In this document: in pieces, positions 1-12,457 of the stretch
Layout: every line of letters starts with the position of its first letter
How positions within the stretch are numbered: position 1 is the first letter of the stretch
Made by a program: the position numbers and the translations under genes
Notes under the pieces: generated by a model
Database searches by the model: none
Told to the model about the DNA's origin: nothing
Seen by the model: the letters and a program-made list of their open reading frames with translations, nothing else
Assembly: GCA_949987565.1 (NCBI GenBank)
Contig: OX465120.1
Coordinates: forward strand, 11,579,080 to 11,643,079
From: Luidia sarsii
Taxonomy: Eukaryota; Echinodermata; Asteroidea; Paxillosida; Luidiidae
Direction of reading: 5' to 3'
DNA: 64,000 nucleotides

Positions 1-3000
1 CTGTCCCGTTAGTGGTCTCCTACCTCCCTGTCCTGTTAGTGTTGTCCAACCTCCCTGTCCTGTTAGTGGTGTCCTACCTCCCTGTCCTGTTAGTGGTGTC
101 CTACCTCCCTGTCCCATTAGTGTTGTCCTACCTCCCTGTCCTCTTAGTGTTGTCCAACCTCCCTGTCCTGTTAGTGGTGTCCTACCTCCCTGTCCTGTTA
201 GTGTTGTCCAACCTCCCTGTCCTGTTAGTGGTCTCCTACCTCCCTGTCCCATTAGTGTTGTCCTACCTCCCTGTCCCATTAGTGTTGTCCAACCTCCCTG
301 TCCTCTTAGTGTTGTCCAACCTCCCTGTCCTGTTAGTGGTGTCCTACCTCCCTGTCCCATTAGTGTTGTCCAACCTCCCTGTCCTCTTAGTGTTGTCCAA
401 CCTCCCTGTCCTGTTAGTGGTGTCCTACCTCCCTGTCCTGTTAGTGGTGTCCAACCTCCCTGTCCTGTTAGTGTTGTCCTACCTCCCTGTCCCATTAGTG
501 TTGTCCAACCTCCCTGTCCCATTAGTGTTGTCCTACCTCCCTGTCCTGTTAGTGGTGTCCAACCTCCCTGTCCTGTTAGTGGTCTCCTACCTCCCTGTCC
601 CATTAGTGTTGTCCTACCTCCCTGTCCTGTTAGTGGTGTCCTACCTCCCTGTCCTGTTAGTGTTGTCCTACCTCCCTGTCCTGTTAGTGGTGTCCTACCT
701 CCCTGTCCTGTTAGTGGTGTCCTACCTCCCTGTCCTGTTAGTGTTGTCCTACCTCCCTGTCCTGTTAGTGGTGTCCTACCTCCCTGTCCTGTTAGTGTTG
801 TCCTACCTCCCTGTCCTGTTAGTGGTGTCCTACCTCCCTTTCCTGTTAGTGGTGTCCTACCTCCCTGTCCTGTTAGTGTTGTCCTACCTCCCTGTCCTGT
901 TAGTGTTGTCCTACCTCCCTGTCCTGTTAGTGGTCTCCTACCTCCCTGTCCTCTTAGTGTTGTCCTACCTCCCTGTCCTGTTAGTGTTGTCCTACCTCCC
1001 TGTCCTGTTAGTGGTGTCCTACCTCCCTGTCCCATTAGTGTTGTCCAACCTCCCTGGCCTCTTAGTGGTGTCCTACCTCCCTGTCCCGTTAGTGTTGTCC
1101 AACCTCCCTGTCCTGTTAGTGGTGTCCAACCTCCCTGTCCCATTAGTGGTGTCCTACCTCCCTGTCCTGTTAGTGTTGTCCTACCTCCCTGTCCTGTTAG
1201 TGGTGTCCAACCTCCCTGTCCTGTTAGTGGTGTCCTACCTCCCTGTCCCATTAGTGTTGTCCTACCTCCCTGTCCTGTTAGTGTTGTCCAACCTCCCTGT
1301 CCTGTTAGTGGTCTCCTACCTCCCTGTCCCATTAGTGTTGTCCTACCTCCCTGTCCTGTTAGTGGTGTCCTACCTCCCTGTCCTGTTAGTGTTGTCCAAC
1401 CTCCCTGTCCTGTTAGTGGTGTCCTACCTCCCTGTCCTGTTAGTGTTGTCCAACCTCCCTGTCCTGTTAGTGGTGTCCTACCTCCCTGTCCCATTAGTGT
1501 TGTCCAACCTCCCTGTCCTCTTAGTGTTGTCCAACCTCCCTGTCCTGTTAGTGGTGTCCTACCTCCCTGTCCTGTTAGTGGTGTCCTACCTCCCTGTCCT
1601 GTTAGTGGTGTCCTACCTCCCTGTCCTGTTAGTGTTGTCCAACCTCCCTGTCCTGTTAGTGGTGTCCTACCTCCCTGTCCCATTAGTGTTGTCCAACCTC
1701 CCTGTCCTCTTAGTGTTGTCCAACCTCCCTGTCCTGTTAGTGGTGTCCTACCTCCCTGTCCTGTTAGTGGTGTCCAACCTCCCTGTCCTGTTGGTGTTGT
1801 CCTACATCCCTGTCCTGTTAGTGTTGTCCAACCTCCCTGTCCTGTTAGTGGTCTCCTACCTCCCTGTCCCATTAGTGTTGTCCTACCTCCCTGTCCTGTT
1901 AGTGGTGTCCTACCTCCCTGTCCTCTTAGTGTTGTCCAACCTCCCTGTCCTGTTAGTGGTGTCCTACCTCCCTGTCCCATTAGTGTTGTCCAACCTCCCT
2001 GTCCTGTTAGTGGTGTCCAACCTCCCTGTCCTGTTAGTGTTGTCCAACCTCCCTGTCCCATTAGTGTTGTCCAACCTCCCTGTCCTGTTAGTGGTCTCCT
2101 ACCTCCCTGTCCTGTTAGTGTTGTCCAACCTCCCTGTCCTGTTAGTGGTCTCCTACCTCCCTGTCCTGTTAGTGTTGTCCTACCTCCCTGTCCCATTAGT
2201 GTTGTCCAACCTCCCTGTCCTCTTAGTGTTGTCCTACCTCCCTGTCCTGTTAGTGGTTTCCTACATCCCTGTCCTGTTAGTGTTGTCCAACCTCCCTGTC
2301 CTGTTAGTGGTGTCCTACCTCCCTGTCCCATTAGTGTTGTCCTACCTCCCTGTCCTGTTAGTGGTGTCCTACCTCCCTGTCCTGTTAGTGTTGTCCAACC
2401 TCCCTGTCCTGTTAGTGGTTTCCTACATCCCTGTCCTGTTAGTGTTGTCCAACCTCCCTGTCCTGTTAGTGGTCTCCTACCTCCCTGTCCCATTAGTGTT
2501 GTCCTACCTCCCTGTCCCATTAGTGTTGTCCTACCTCCCTGTCCTGTTAGTGTTGTCCAACTTCACTGTCCTGTTAGTGGTTTCCTACCTCCCTGTCCTG
2601 TTAGTGTTGTCCAACCTCCCCGTCCCATTAGTGTTGTCCAACCTCCCTGTCCTCTTAGTGTTGTCCTACCTCCCTGTCCTGTTAGTGGTGTCCTACCTCC
2701 CTGTCCTGTTAGTGTTGTCCAACCTCCCTGTCCTGTTAGTGGTGTCCTACCTCCCTGTCCCATTAGTGTTGTCCTACCTCCCTGTCCTGTTAGTGTTGTC
2801 CTACCTCCCTGTCCCATTAGTGTTGTCCTACCTCCCTGTCCTGTTAGTGTACTGTCCTACCTCCCTGTCCCATTAGTGTTGTCCTACCTCCCTGTCCTGT
2901 TAGTGTTGTCCAACCTCCCTGTCCTGTTAGTGGTCTCCTACCTCCCTGTCCCATTAGTGTTGTCCTACCTCCCTGTCCCATTAGTGTTGTCCAACCTCCC

Positions 3001-3579
3001 TGTCCTCTTAGTGTTGTCCAACCTCCCTGTCCTGTTAGTGGTCTCCTACCTCCCTGTCCCATTAGTGTTGTCCTACCTCCCTGTCCTGTTAGTGTTGTCC
3101 AACCTCCCTGTCCTCTTAGTGTTGTCCTACCTCCCTGTCCTGTTAGTGGTGTCCTACCTCCCTGTCCTGTTAGTGGTGTCCTACCTCCCTGTCCTGTTAG
3201 TGTTGTCCTACCTCCCTGTCCCATTAGTGTTGTCCTACCTCCCTGTCCCATTAGTGTTGTCCAACCTCCCTGTCCTGTTAGTGGTCTCCTACCTCCCTGT
3301 CCTGTTAGTGTTGTCCTACCTCCCTGTCCCATTAGTGTTGTCCTACCTCCCTGTCCCATTAGTGTTGTCCAACCTCCCTGTCCTGTTAGTGGTCTCCTAC
3401 CTCCCTGTCCTGTTAGTGTTGTCCTACCTCCCTGTCCCATTAGTGTTGTCCTACCTCCCTGTCCCATTAGTGTTGTCCAACCTCCCTGTCCTGTTAGTGG
3501 TGTCCTACCTCCCTGTCCTGTTAGTGTTGTCCTACCTCCCTGTCCTGTTAGTGTTGTCCAACCTCCCTGTCCTGTTAGT

Positions 3580-4770
3580 GTTGTCCTACCTCCCTGTCCT
3601 GTTAGTGGTGTCCTACCTCCCTGTCCTGTTAGTGGTGTCCTACCTCCCTGTCCTGTTAGTGGTGTCCTACCTCCCTGTCCCATTAGTGTTGTCCAACCTC
3701 CCTGTCCCATTAGTGTTGTCCAACCTCCCTGTCCCATTAGTGTTGTCCTACCTCCCTGTCCTCTTAGTGTTGTCCTACCTCCCTGTCCCATTAGTGTTGT
3801 CCAACCTCCCTGTCCTCTTAGTGTTGTCCTACCTCCCTGTCCTGTTAGTGGTTTCCTACCTCCCTGTCCTGTTAGTGGTCTCCTACCTCCCTGTCCTGTT
3901 AGTGTTGTCCTATCTCCCTGTCCTGTTAGTGGTGTCCTACCTCCCTGTCCTGTTAGTGTTGTCCTACCTCCCTGTCCTGTTAGTGGTGTCCTACCTCCCC
4001 TTTCCTGTTAGTGTTGTCCAACCTCCCTGTCCTGTTAGTGTTGTCCTACCTCCCTGTCCTGTTAGTGGTGTCCTATCTCCCTGTCCTGTTAGTGGTGTCC
4101 TACCTCCCTGTCCTGTTAGTGTTGTCCTACCTCCCTGTCCTGTTAGTGGTGTCCTACCTCCCCTTTCCCATTAGTGTTGTCCTACCTCCCTGTCCCATTA
4201 GTGTTGTCCTACCTCCCTGTCCCATTAGTGTTGTCCTACCTCCCTGTCCCATTAGTGTTGTCCTACCTCCCTGTCCTATTAGTGTTGTCCAACCTCCCTG
4301 TCCTGTTAGTGGTGTCCTACCTCCCCTTTCCTGTTAGTGTTGTCCAACCTCCCTGTCCCATAAGTGTTGTCCTACCTCCCTGTCCCATTAGTGTTGTCCT
4401 ACCTCCCTGTCCTCTTAGTGTTGTCCTACCTCCCTGTCCCATTAGTGTTGTCCTACCTCCCTGTCCTGTTAGTGGTGTCCTACCTCCCCTTTCCTGTTAG
4501 TGTTGTCCAACCTCCCTGTCCCATTAGTGTTGTCCTACCTCCCTGTCCCATTAGTGTTGTCCTACCTCCCTGTCCTCTTAGTGTTGTCCTACCTCCCTGT
4601 CCCATTAGTGTTGTCCAACCTCCCTGTCCTGTTAGTGTTGTCCTACCTCCCTGTCCTGTTAGTGGTGTCCTACCTCCCTGTCCCATTAGTGTTGTCCAAC
4701 CTCCCTGTCCCATTAGTGTTGTCCAACCTCCCTGTCCTGTTAGTGGTGTCCAACCTCCCTGTCCCATTAG
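3580..4770 (+). repeat. Duplicated block inside the 27-bp satellite, copy 1
   Basis: This block matches 9718-10908 at a constant offset of 6138 bp, with only scattered differences (for example GGTGTCC at 3661 against GGGGTCC at 9799). Within it, 4011-4500 is a higher-order repeat of 163 bp, five 27-bp monomers plus one 28-bp monomer carrying the extra C of CCCCTTT. The frame-shift points fall at 4011, 4174, 4337 and 4500. The block edges were judged by eye. Confidence 0.85.
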
Positions 4771-7700
4771 TGGTGTCCTACCTCCCTGTCCTGTTAGTGT
4801 TGTCCAACCTCCCTGTCCTGTTAGTGGTTTCCTACATCCCTGTCCTGTTAGTGTTGTCCAACCTCCCTGTCCTGTTAGTGGTCTCCTACCTCCCTGTCCC
4901 ATTAGTGTTGTCCTACCTCCCTGTCCCATTAGTGTTGTCCTACCTCCCTGTCCCATTAGTGGTGTCCTACCTCCCTGTCCTGTTAGTGTTGTCCAACCTC
5001 CCTGTCCTGTTAGTGGTTTCCTACATCCCTGTCCTGTTAGTGTTGTCCAACCTCCCTGTCCTGTTAGTGGTCTCCTACCTCCCTGTCCCATTAGTGTTGT
5101 CCTACCTCCCTGTCCCATTAGTGTTGTCCTACCTCCCTGTCCTGTTAGTGTTGTCCTACCTCCCTGTCCTGTTAGTGTTGTCCTACCTCCCTGTCCTGTT
5201 AGTGTTGTCCAACCTCCCTGTCCTGTTAGTGGTGTCCTACCTCCCTGTCCTGTTAGTGTTGTCCTACCTCCCTGTCCTGTTAGTGTTGTCCTACCTCCCT
5301 GTCCTGTTAGTGGTGTCCTACCTCCCTGTCCTGTTAGTGGTGTCCTACCTCCCTGTCCTGTTAGTGTTGTCCTACCTCCCTGTCCCATTAGTGTTGTCCT
5401 ACCTCCCTGTCCCATTAGTGTTGTCCAACCTCCCTGTCCTGTTAGTGGTCTCCTACCTCCCCTTTCCTGTTAGTGTTGTCCAACCTCCCTGTCCTGTTAG
5501 TGGTGTCCTACCTCCCTGTCCTGTTAGTGTTGTCCAACCTCCCTGTCCCATTAGTGTTGTCCTACCTCCCTGTCCTGTTAGTGTTGTCCTACCTCCCTGT
5601 CCTGTTAGTGGTGTCCTACCTCCCTGTCCTGTTAGTGTTGTCCAACCTCCCTGTCCTGTTAGTGTTGTCCTACCTCCCTGTCCTGTTAGTGTTGTCCTAC
5701 CTCCCTGTCCTGTTAGTGGTGTCCTACCTCCCTGTCCTGTTAGTGTTGTCCTACCTCCCTGTCCTGTTAGTGTTGTCCTACCTCCCTGTCCTGTTAGTGG
5801 TGTCCTACCTCCCTGTCCTGTTAGTGTTGTCCTACCTCCCTGTCCTGTTAGTGTTGTCCTACCTCCCTGTCCCATTAGTGTTGTCCTACCTCCCTGTCCT
5901 GTTAGTGTTGTCCTACCTCCCTGTCCTGTTAGTGGTGTCCTACCTCCCTGTCCTGTTAGTGTTGTCCTACCTCCCTGTCCTGTTAGTGTTGTCCTACCTC
6001 CCTGTCCCATTAGTGTTGTCCAACCTCCCTGTCCTGTTAGTGGTCTCCTACCTCCCCTTTCCTGTTAGTGTTGTCCAACCTCCCTGTCCTGTTAGTGGTC
6101 TCCTACCTCCCCTTTCCTGTTAGTGTTGTCCAACCTCCCTGTCCCAATAGTGTTGTCCTACCTCCCTGTCCCATTAGTGTTGTCCTACCTCCCTGTCCCA
6201 TTAGTGTTGTCCAACCTCCCTGTCCCGTTAGTGGTCTCCTACCTCCCCTTTCCTGTTAGTGTTGTCCAACCTCCCTGTCCTGTTAGTGGTGTCCTACCTC
6301 CCTGTCCCATTAGTGTTGTCCTACCTCCCTGTCCCATTAGTGTTGTCCAACCTCCCTGTCCTGTTAGTGGTCTCCTACCTCCCTGTCCCATTAGTGTTGT
6401 CCTACCTCCCTGTCCCATTAGTGTTGTCCAACCTCCCTGGCCTGTTAGTGGTGTCCTACCTCCCTGTCCTGTTAGTGTTGTCCTACCTCCCTGTCCCATT
6501 AGTGTTGTCCTACCTCCCTGTCCCATTAGTGTTGTCCAACCTCCCTGTCCTGTTAGTGGTGTCCTACCTCCCCTTTCCTGTTAGTGTTGTCCAACCTCCC
6601 TGTCCCATTAGTGTTGTCCTACCTCCCTGTCCTGTTGGTGTTGTCCTACCTCCCTGTCCCATTAGTGTTGTCCAACCTCCCTGTCCTGTTAGTGGTGTCC
6701 TACCTCCCTGTCCTGTTAGTGTTGTCCAACCTCCCTGTCCTGTTATTGGTTTCCTACATCCCTGTCCTGTTAGTGTTGTCCTACCTCCCTGTCCTGTTAG
6801 TGGTGTCCTACCTCCCTGTCCCGTTAGTGTTGTCCAACCTCCCTGGCCTGTTAGTGGTGTCCTACCTCCCTGTCCTGTTAGTGTTGTCCTACCTCCCTGT
6901 CCTGTTAGTGTTGTCCAACCTCCCTGTCCCATAAGTGTTGTCCAACCTCCCTGTCCTGTTAGTGTTGTCCAACCTCCCTGTCCCATTAGTGTTGTCCTAC
7001 CTCCCTGTCCTGTTGTTGTTGTCCTACCTCCCTGTCCCATTAGTGTTGTCCAACCTCCCTGTCCCATTAGTGTTGTCCTACCTCCCTGTCCCATTAGTGT
7101 TGTCCTACCTCCCTGTCCTGTTAGTGTTGTCCTACCTCCCTGTCCTGTTAGTGGTGTCCTACCTCCCTGTCCTATTAGTGTTGTCCAACCTCCCTGTCCT
7201 CTTAGTGTTGTCCTACCTCCCTGTCCTGTTAGTGTTGTCCAACCTCCCTGTCCTGTTGGTGTTGTCCTACCTCCCTGTCCTGTTAGTGGTGTCCTACCTC
7301 CCTGTCCCATCAGTGTTGTCCAACCTCCCTGGCCTGTTAGTGGTGTCTACCTCCCTGTCCTGTTAGTGGTGTCCTACCTCCCTGTCCCATTAGTGTTGTC
7401 CTACCTCCCTGTCCTGTTAGTGGTGTCCTACCTCCCTGTCCCATTAGTGTTGTCCAACCTCCCTGGCCTGTTAGTGGTGTCCTACCTCCCTGTCCTCTTA
7501 GTGTTGTCCAACCTCCCTGTCCTGTTAGTGGTGTCCTACCTCCCTGTCCTGTTAGTGTTGTCCTACCTCCCTGTCCTGTTAGTGGTGTCCTACCTCCCTG
7601 TCCCATTAGTGTTGTCCTACCTCCCTGTCCCATTAGTGTTGTCCTACCTCCCTGTCCTGTTAGTGGTGTCCTACCTCCCTGTCCTGTTAGTGTTGTCCAA

Positions 7701-9717
7701 CCTCCCTGTCCCATTAGTGTTGTCCTACCTCCCTGTCCTGTTAGTGTTGTCCAACCTCCCTGTCCTGTTAGTGGTGTCCTACCTCCCTGTCCTGTTAGTG
7801 TTGTCCTACCTCCCTGTCCTGTTAGTGGTGTCCTACCTCCCTGTCCTGTTAGTGGTGTCCTACCTCCCTGTCCTGTTAGTGGTGTCCTATCTCCCTTTCC
7901 TGTTAGTGTTGTCCTACCTCCCTGTCCTGTTAGTGGTGTCCTACCTCCCTGTCCTGTTAGTGTTGTCCTACCTCCCTGTCCTGTTAGTGTTGTCCTACCT
8001 CCCTGTCCTGTTAGTGTTGTCCTATCTCCCTTTCCTGTTAGTGGTGTCCTACCTCCCTGTCCTGTTAGTGTTGTCCTACCTCCCTGTCCTGTTAGTGGTG
8101 TCCTACCTCCCTGTCCTGTTAGTGTTGTCCTACCTCCCTGTCCTGTTAGTGGTGTCCTACCTCCCTGTCCTGTTAGTGTTGTCCTACCTCCCTGTCCTGT
8201 TAGTGGTGTCCTACCTCCCTGTCCTGTTAGTGGTGTCCTACCTCCCTGTCCTGTTAGTGTTGTCCTACCTCCCTGTCCTGTTAGTGTTGTCCTACCTCCC
8301 TGTCCCATTAGTGTTGTCCTACCTCCCTGTCCTGTTAGTGTTGTCCAACCTCCCTGTCCTGTTAGTGGTGTCCTACCTCCCTGTCCTGTTAGTGTTGTCC
8401 TACCTCCCTGTCCTGTTAGTGGTGTCCTACCTCCCTGTCCTGTTAGTGGTGTCCTACCTCCCCTTTCCCATTAGTGTTGTCCAACCTCCCTGGCCTGTTA
8501 GTGGTGTCCTACCTCCCTGTCCTGTTAGTGGTGTCCTATCTCCCTTTCCTGTTAGTGGTGTCCTACCTCCCTGTCCTGTTAGTGTTGTCCTACCTCCCTG
8601 TCCTGTTAGTGGTGTCCTACCTCCCTGTCCTGTTAGTGTTGTCCTACCTCCCTGTCCTGTTAGTGTTGTCCTACCTCCCTGTCCTGTTAGTGGTGTCCTA
8701 CCTCCCTGTCCTGTTAGTGTTGTCCAACCTCCCTGTCCTGTTAGTGTTGTCCTACCTCCCTGTCCTGTTAGTGGTGTCCTATCTCCCTTTCCTGTTAGTG
8801 GTGTCCTACCTCCCTGTCCTGTTAGTGTTGTCCTTTCTCCCTGTCCTGTTAGTGTTGTCCAACCTCCCTGTCCTGTTAGTGTTGTCCAACCTCCCTGTCC
8901 TGTTAGTGGTTTCCTACATCCCTGTCCTGTTAGTGTTGTCCTACCTCCCTGTCCTGTTAGTGTTGTCCTACCTCCCTGTCCTGTTAGTGTTGTCCAACCT
9001 CCCTGTCCTGTTAGTGGTCTCCTACCTCCCTGTCCCATTAGTGTTGTCCTACCTCCCTGTCCCATTAGTGTTGTCCAACCTCCCTGTCCTGTTAGTGTTG
9101 TCCTACCTCCCTGTCCTGTTAGTGGTGTCCAACCTCCCTGTCCCATTAGTGTTGTCCAACCTCCCTGTCCTGTTAGTGTTGTCCTACCTCCCTGTCCTGT
9201 TAGTGTTGTCCAACCTCCCTGTCCTGTTAGTGTTGTCCAACCTCCCTGGCCTGTTAGTGGTGTCCTACCTCCCTTTCCCATTAGTGTTGTCCAACCTCCC
9301 TGTCCTGTTAGTGTTGTCCAACCTCCCTGTCCTGTTAGTGTTGTCCTACCTCCCTGTCCTATTAGTATTGTCCTACCTCCTTGTCCCATTAATGTTGTCC
9401 TACCTCCCTGTCCTGTTAGTGGTGTCCTACCTCCCTGTCCTATTAGTATTGTCCTACCTCCCTGTCCTGTTAGTGGTCTCCTACCTCCCTATCCCGTTAG
9501 TGGTCTCCTACCTCCCTGTCCCATTAGTGTTGTCCTACCTCCCTGTCCTGTTAGTGTTGTCCTACCTCCCTGTCCTGTTAGTGTTGTCCAACCTCCCTGT
9601 CCCATTAGTGTTGTCCTACCTCCCTTTCCTGTTAGTGTTGTCCAACCTCCCTGTCCCATTAGTGTTGTCCTACCTCCCTGTCCCATTAGTGTTGTCCTAC
9701 CTCCCTGTCCTCTTAGT

Positions 9718-10908
9718 GTTGTCCTACCTCCCTGTCCCATTAGTGTCGTCCAACCTCCCTGTCCTGTTAGTGTTGTCCTACCTCCCTGTCCTGTTAGTGG
9801 GGTCCTACCTCCCTGTCCCATTAGTGTTGTCCAACCTCCCTGTCCCATTAGTGTTGTCCAACCTCCCTGTCCCATTAGTGTTGTCCTACCTCCCTGTCCT
9901 CTTAGTGTTGTCCTACCTCCCTGTCCCATTAGTGTTGTCCAACCTCCCTGTCCTCTTAGTGTTGTCCTACCTCCCTGTCCTGTTAGTGGTTTCCTACCTC
10001 CCTGTCCTGTTAGTGGTTTCCTACCTCCCTGTCCTGTTAGTGTTGTCCTATCTCCCTGTCCTGTTAGTGGTGTCCTACCTCCCTGTCCTGTTAGTGTTGT
10101 CCTACCTCCCTGTCCTGTTAGTGGTGTCCTACCTCCCCTTTCCTGTTAGTGTTGTCCAACCTCCCTGTCCTGTTAGTGTTGTCCTACCTCCCTGTCCTGT
10201 TAGTGGTGTCCTATCTCCCTGTCCTGTTAGTGGTGTCCTACCTCCCTGTCCTGTTAGTGTTGTCCTACCTCCCTGTCCTGTTAGTGGTGTCCTACCTCCC
10301 CTTTCCCATTAGTGTTGTCCTACCTCCCTGTCCCATTAGTGTTGTCCTACCTCCCTGTCCCATTAGTGTTGTCCTACCTCCCTGTCCCATTAGTGTTGTC
10401 CTACCTCCCTGTCCCATTAGTGTTGTCCAACCTCCCTGTCCTGTTAGTGGTGTCCTACCTCCCCTTTCCTGTTAGTGTTGTCCAACCTCCCTGTCCCATA
10501 AGTGTTGTCCTACCTCCCTGTCCCATTAGTGTTGTCCTACCTCCCTGTCCTCTTAGTGTTGTCCTACCTCCCTGTCCCATTAGTGTTGTCCTACCTCCCT
10601 GTCCTGTTAGTGGTGTCCTACCTCCCCTTTCCTGTTAGTGTTGTCCAACCTCCCTGTCCCATTAGTGTTGTCCTACCTCCCTGTCCCATTAGTGTTGTCC
10701 TACCTCCCTGTCCTCTTAGTGTTGTCCTACCTCCCTGTCCCATTAGTGTTGTCCAACCTCCCTGTCCTGTTAGTGTTGTCCTACCTCCCTGTCCTGTTAG
10801 TGGTGTCCTACCTCCCTGTCCCATTAGTGTTGTCCAACCTCCCTGTCCCATTAGTGTTGTCCAACCTCCCTGTCCTGTTAGTGGTGTCCAACCTCCCTGT
10901 CCCATTAG
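9718..10908 (+). repeat. Duplicated block inside the 27-bp satellite, copy 2
   Basis: This is the partner of 3580-4770 at an offset of 6138 bp. The 163-bp higher-order units start at 10149, 10312, 10475 and 10638, the same spacing as in copy 1. The offset is not a multiple of 27 because 28-bp monomers lie between the copies. Confidence 0.85.
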
Positions 10909-11231
10909 TGTTGTCCTACCTCCCTGTCCTGTTAGTGTTGTCCTACCTCCCTGTCCTGTTGGTGTTGTCCTACCTCCCTGTCCCATTAGTGTTGTCCTAC
11001 CTCCCTGTCCTGTTAGTGTTGTCCAACCTCCCTGTCCCATTAGTGTTGTCCTACCTCCCTGTCCTGTTAGTGTTGTCCTACCTCCCTGTCCTGTTAGTGG
11101 TCTCCTACCTCCCTGTCCTGTTAGTGGTCTCCTACCTCTATGTCCCATTAGTGTTGTCCTACCTCCCTGTCCTGTTAGTGTTGTCCTACCTCCCTGTCCA
11201 ATTAGTGGTCTCCTACCTCCCTGTCCTTGAA

Positions 11232-12417
11232 GTGGTCCCTAAACTCCTACATGCTGGTCTGGGATTCTGTCTCAAACTTGAAATGGTAGTGGCATGTTTG
11301 ACTTGTGCCACAATCTTACTGCACTATTTTTTGTGGACGGACTTGCAGTATAAGTAGACTTAAAAGTGATTGCTTTCACTTAGCAAATCTTAGGTGACTG
11401 TGATTCATATAATTTGATACCATGGATCAATTTCACAGACACATGATCCTCAGAGGTAAATTTTACGATAGGTAGTTCATATAAGGTAACTTACTTCAGT
11501 ACTCCATAGTAATCGAGACAAGTAGTAGTTTAAGGCCGTCACAGAAAAAACTCACATTTAATGTGATGCTCCGATTAGATGGTTGAAATCAATCACTCAT
11601 TATTATACGCGTATATGAAGTTCGGAAAAGTGGCCCAAATATCTGTCAACTACTTGTAGAATTACATATCATCATGGAAAGTAAAGTGAATTTTCACAGA
11701 TTCATCATGAAGATGATATTATCATTTTGAGCAGTTTAAAAAAGTTCTGCAGGTTTGTTTTTTTTGGGGGGGAGGGGTGTCAGATTTGTTTTGTGCTTCA
11801 GATTGAGTCAGTGGATTGAATCTTTACGCAATGTTAAGTCATTTTGCCCCTGTGTTTTTAATTAAAGCGAGGAATAAAAATTGATACCTTTATGTCATTA
11901 TATTGTCTCCGTTTCAAAGTCCTTTTAACTTACAATTCCCGCAGTCCAAAGTGCCCTCCAGTATGTATCCAGTTTGTGCATATTTCCTGCACTTTTTTGG
12001 TGTGACACCTTCAAATGAGTGTCTTGATGCTGGGTTCATGATAAAAGTTAAAAGAAACATGACCCTACACTCTTTAAAGACTAATGATTTGATAAGAGCA
12101 TCATTAACTAAATCAGGGATGGGACTGTCCCCCTAATATAGCCTTTTACAGACTCATATGCCAGGAGCCACAAGATGGTGACACATAAGAACGGTCACCC
12201 AATTGTTGATTTGGGAGTAAAAATATGAAAAGGCGACACCAAAAATATTATGTTTTCATAGACACATACTGGGAGAGGTTGTCATCAAAAAAATAGAGAA
12301 ATAATTGACAAAAAGTGGTGTTTTGGCCAAAACAGCCTCTAAAGACTGATAGATTTGGTAATTGAGCACTGTCACCCTATTGTAGTTTTTTCTCCTTTGT
12401 CACCCTAATGTCCAAAT

Positions 12418-12457
<40 letters not shown>

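Larger units (their letters stand above)
1..11231. repeat. 27-bp satellite array, about 416 monomers
   Basis: The window opens inside this array, which ends where the period breaks near 11231. The monomer is 27 bp, exactly nine codons. The plus strand therefore stays open with a VLLVLSYLP-type 9-residue repeat, and the minus strand is open as a GQGGRTTLT-type repeat. Variation is confined to a few positions: CCTGTTAG, CCCATTAG or CCTCTTAG; GGTGTCC, GTTGTCC or GGTCTCC; CTACCTCC or CAACCTCC. Occasional 28-bp monomers (CTCCCCTTTCC) shift the frame. The mosaic of a few variants is what unequal exchange and gene conversion produce. There is no start context, splice pattern or non-repeat domain, so I treat the long frames as non-coding. 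The left end lies outside the window. Confidence 0.95.

Noticed and set aside
6259..10149. Open frames up to 1296 residues in the 27-bp satellite
   Set aside because: The monomer length is a multiple of three and stop-free on both strands, so frames end only where 28-bp monomers shift phase.
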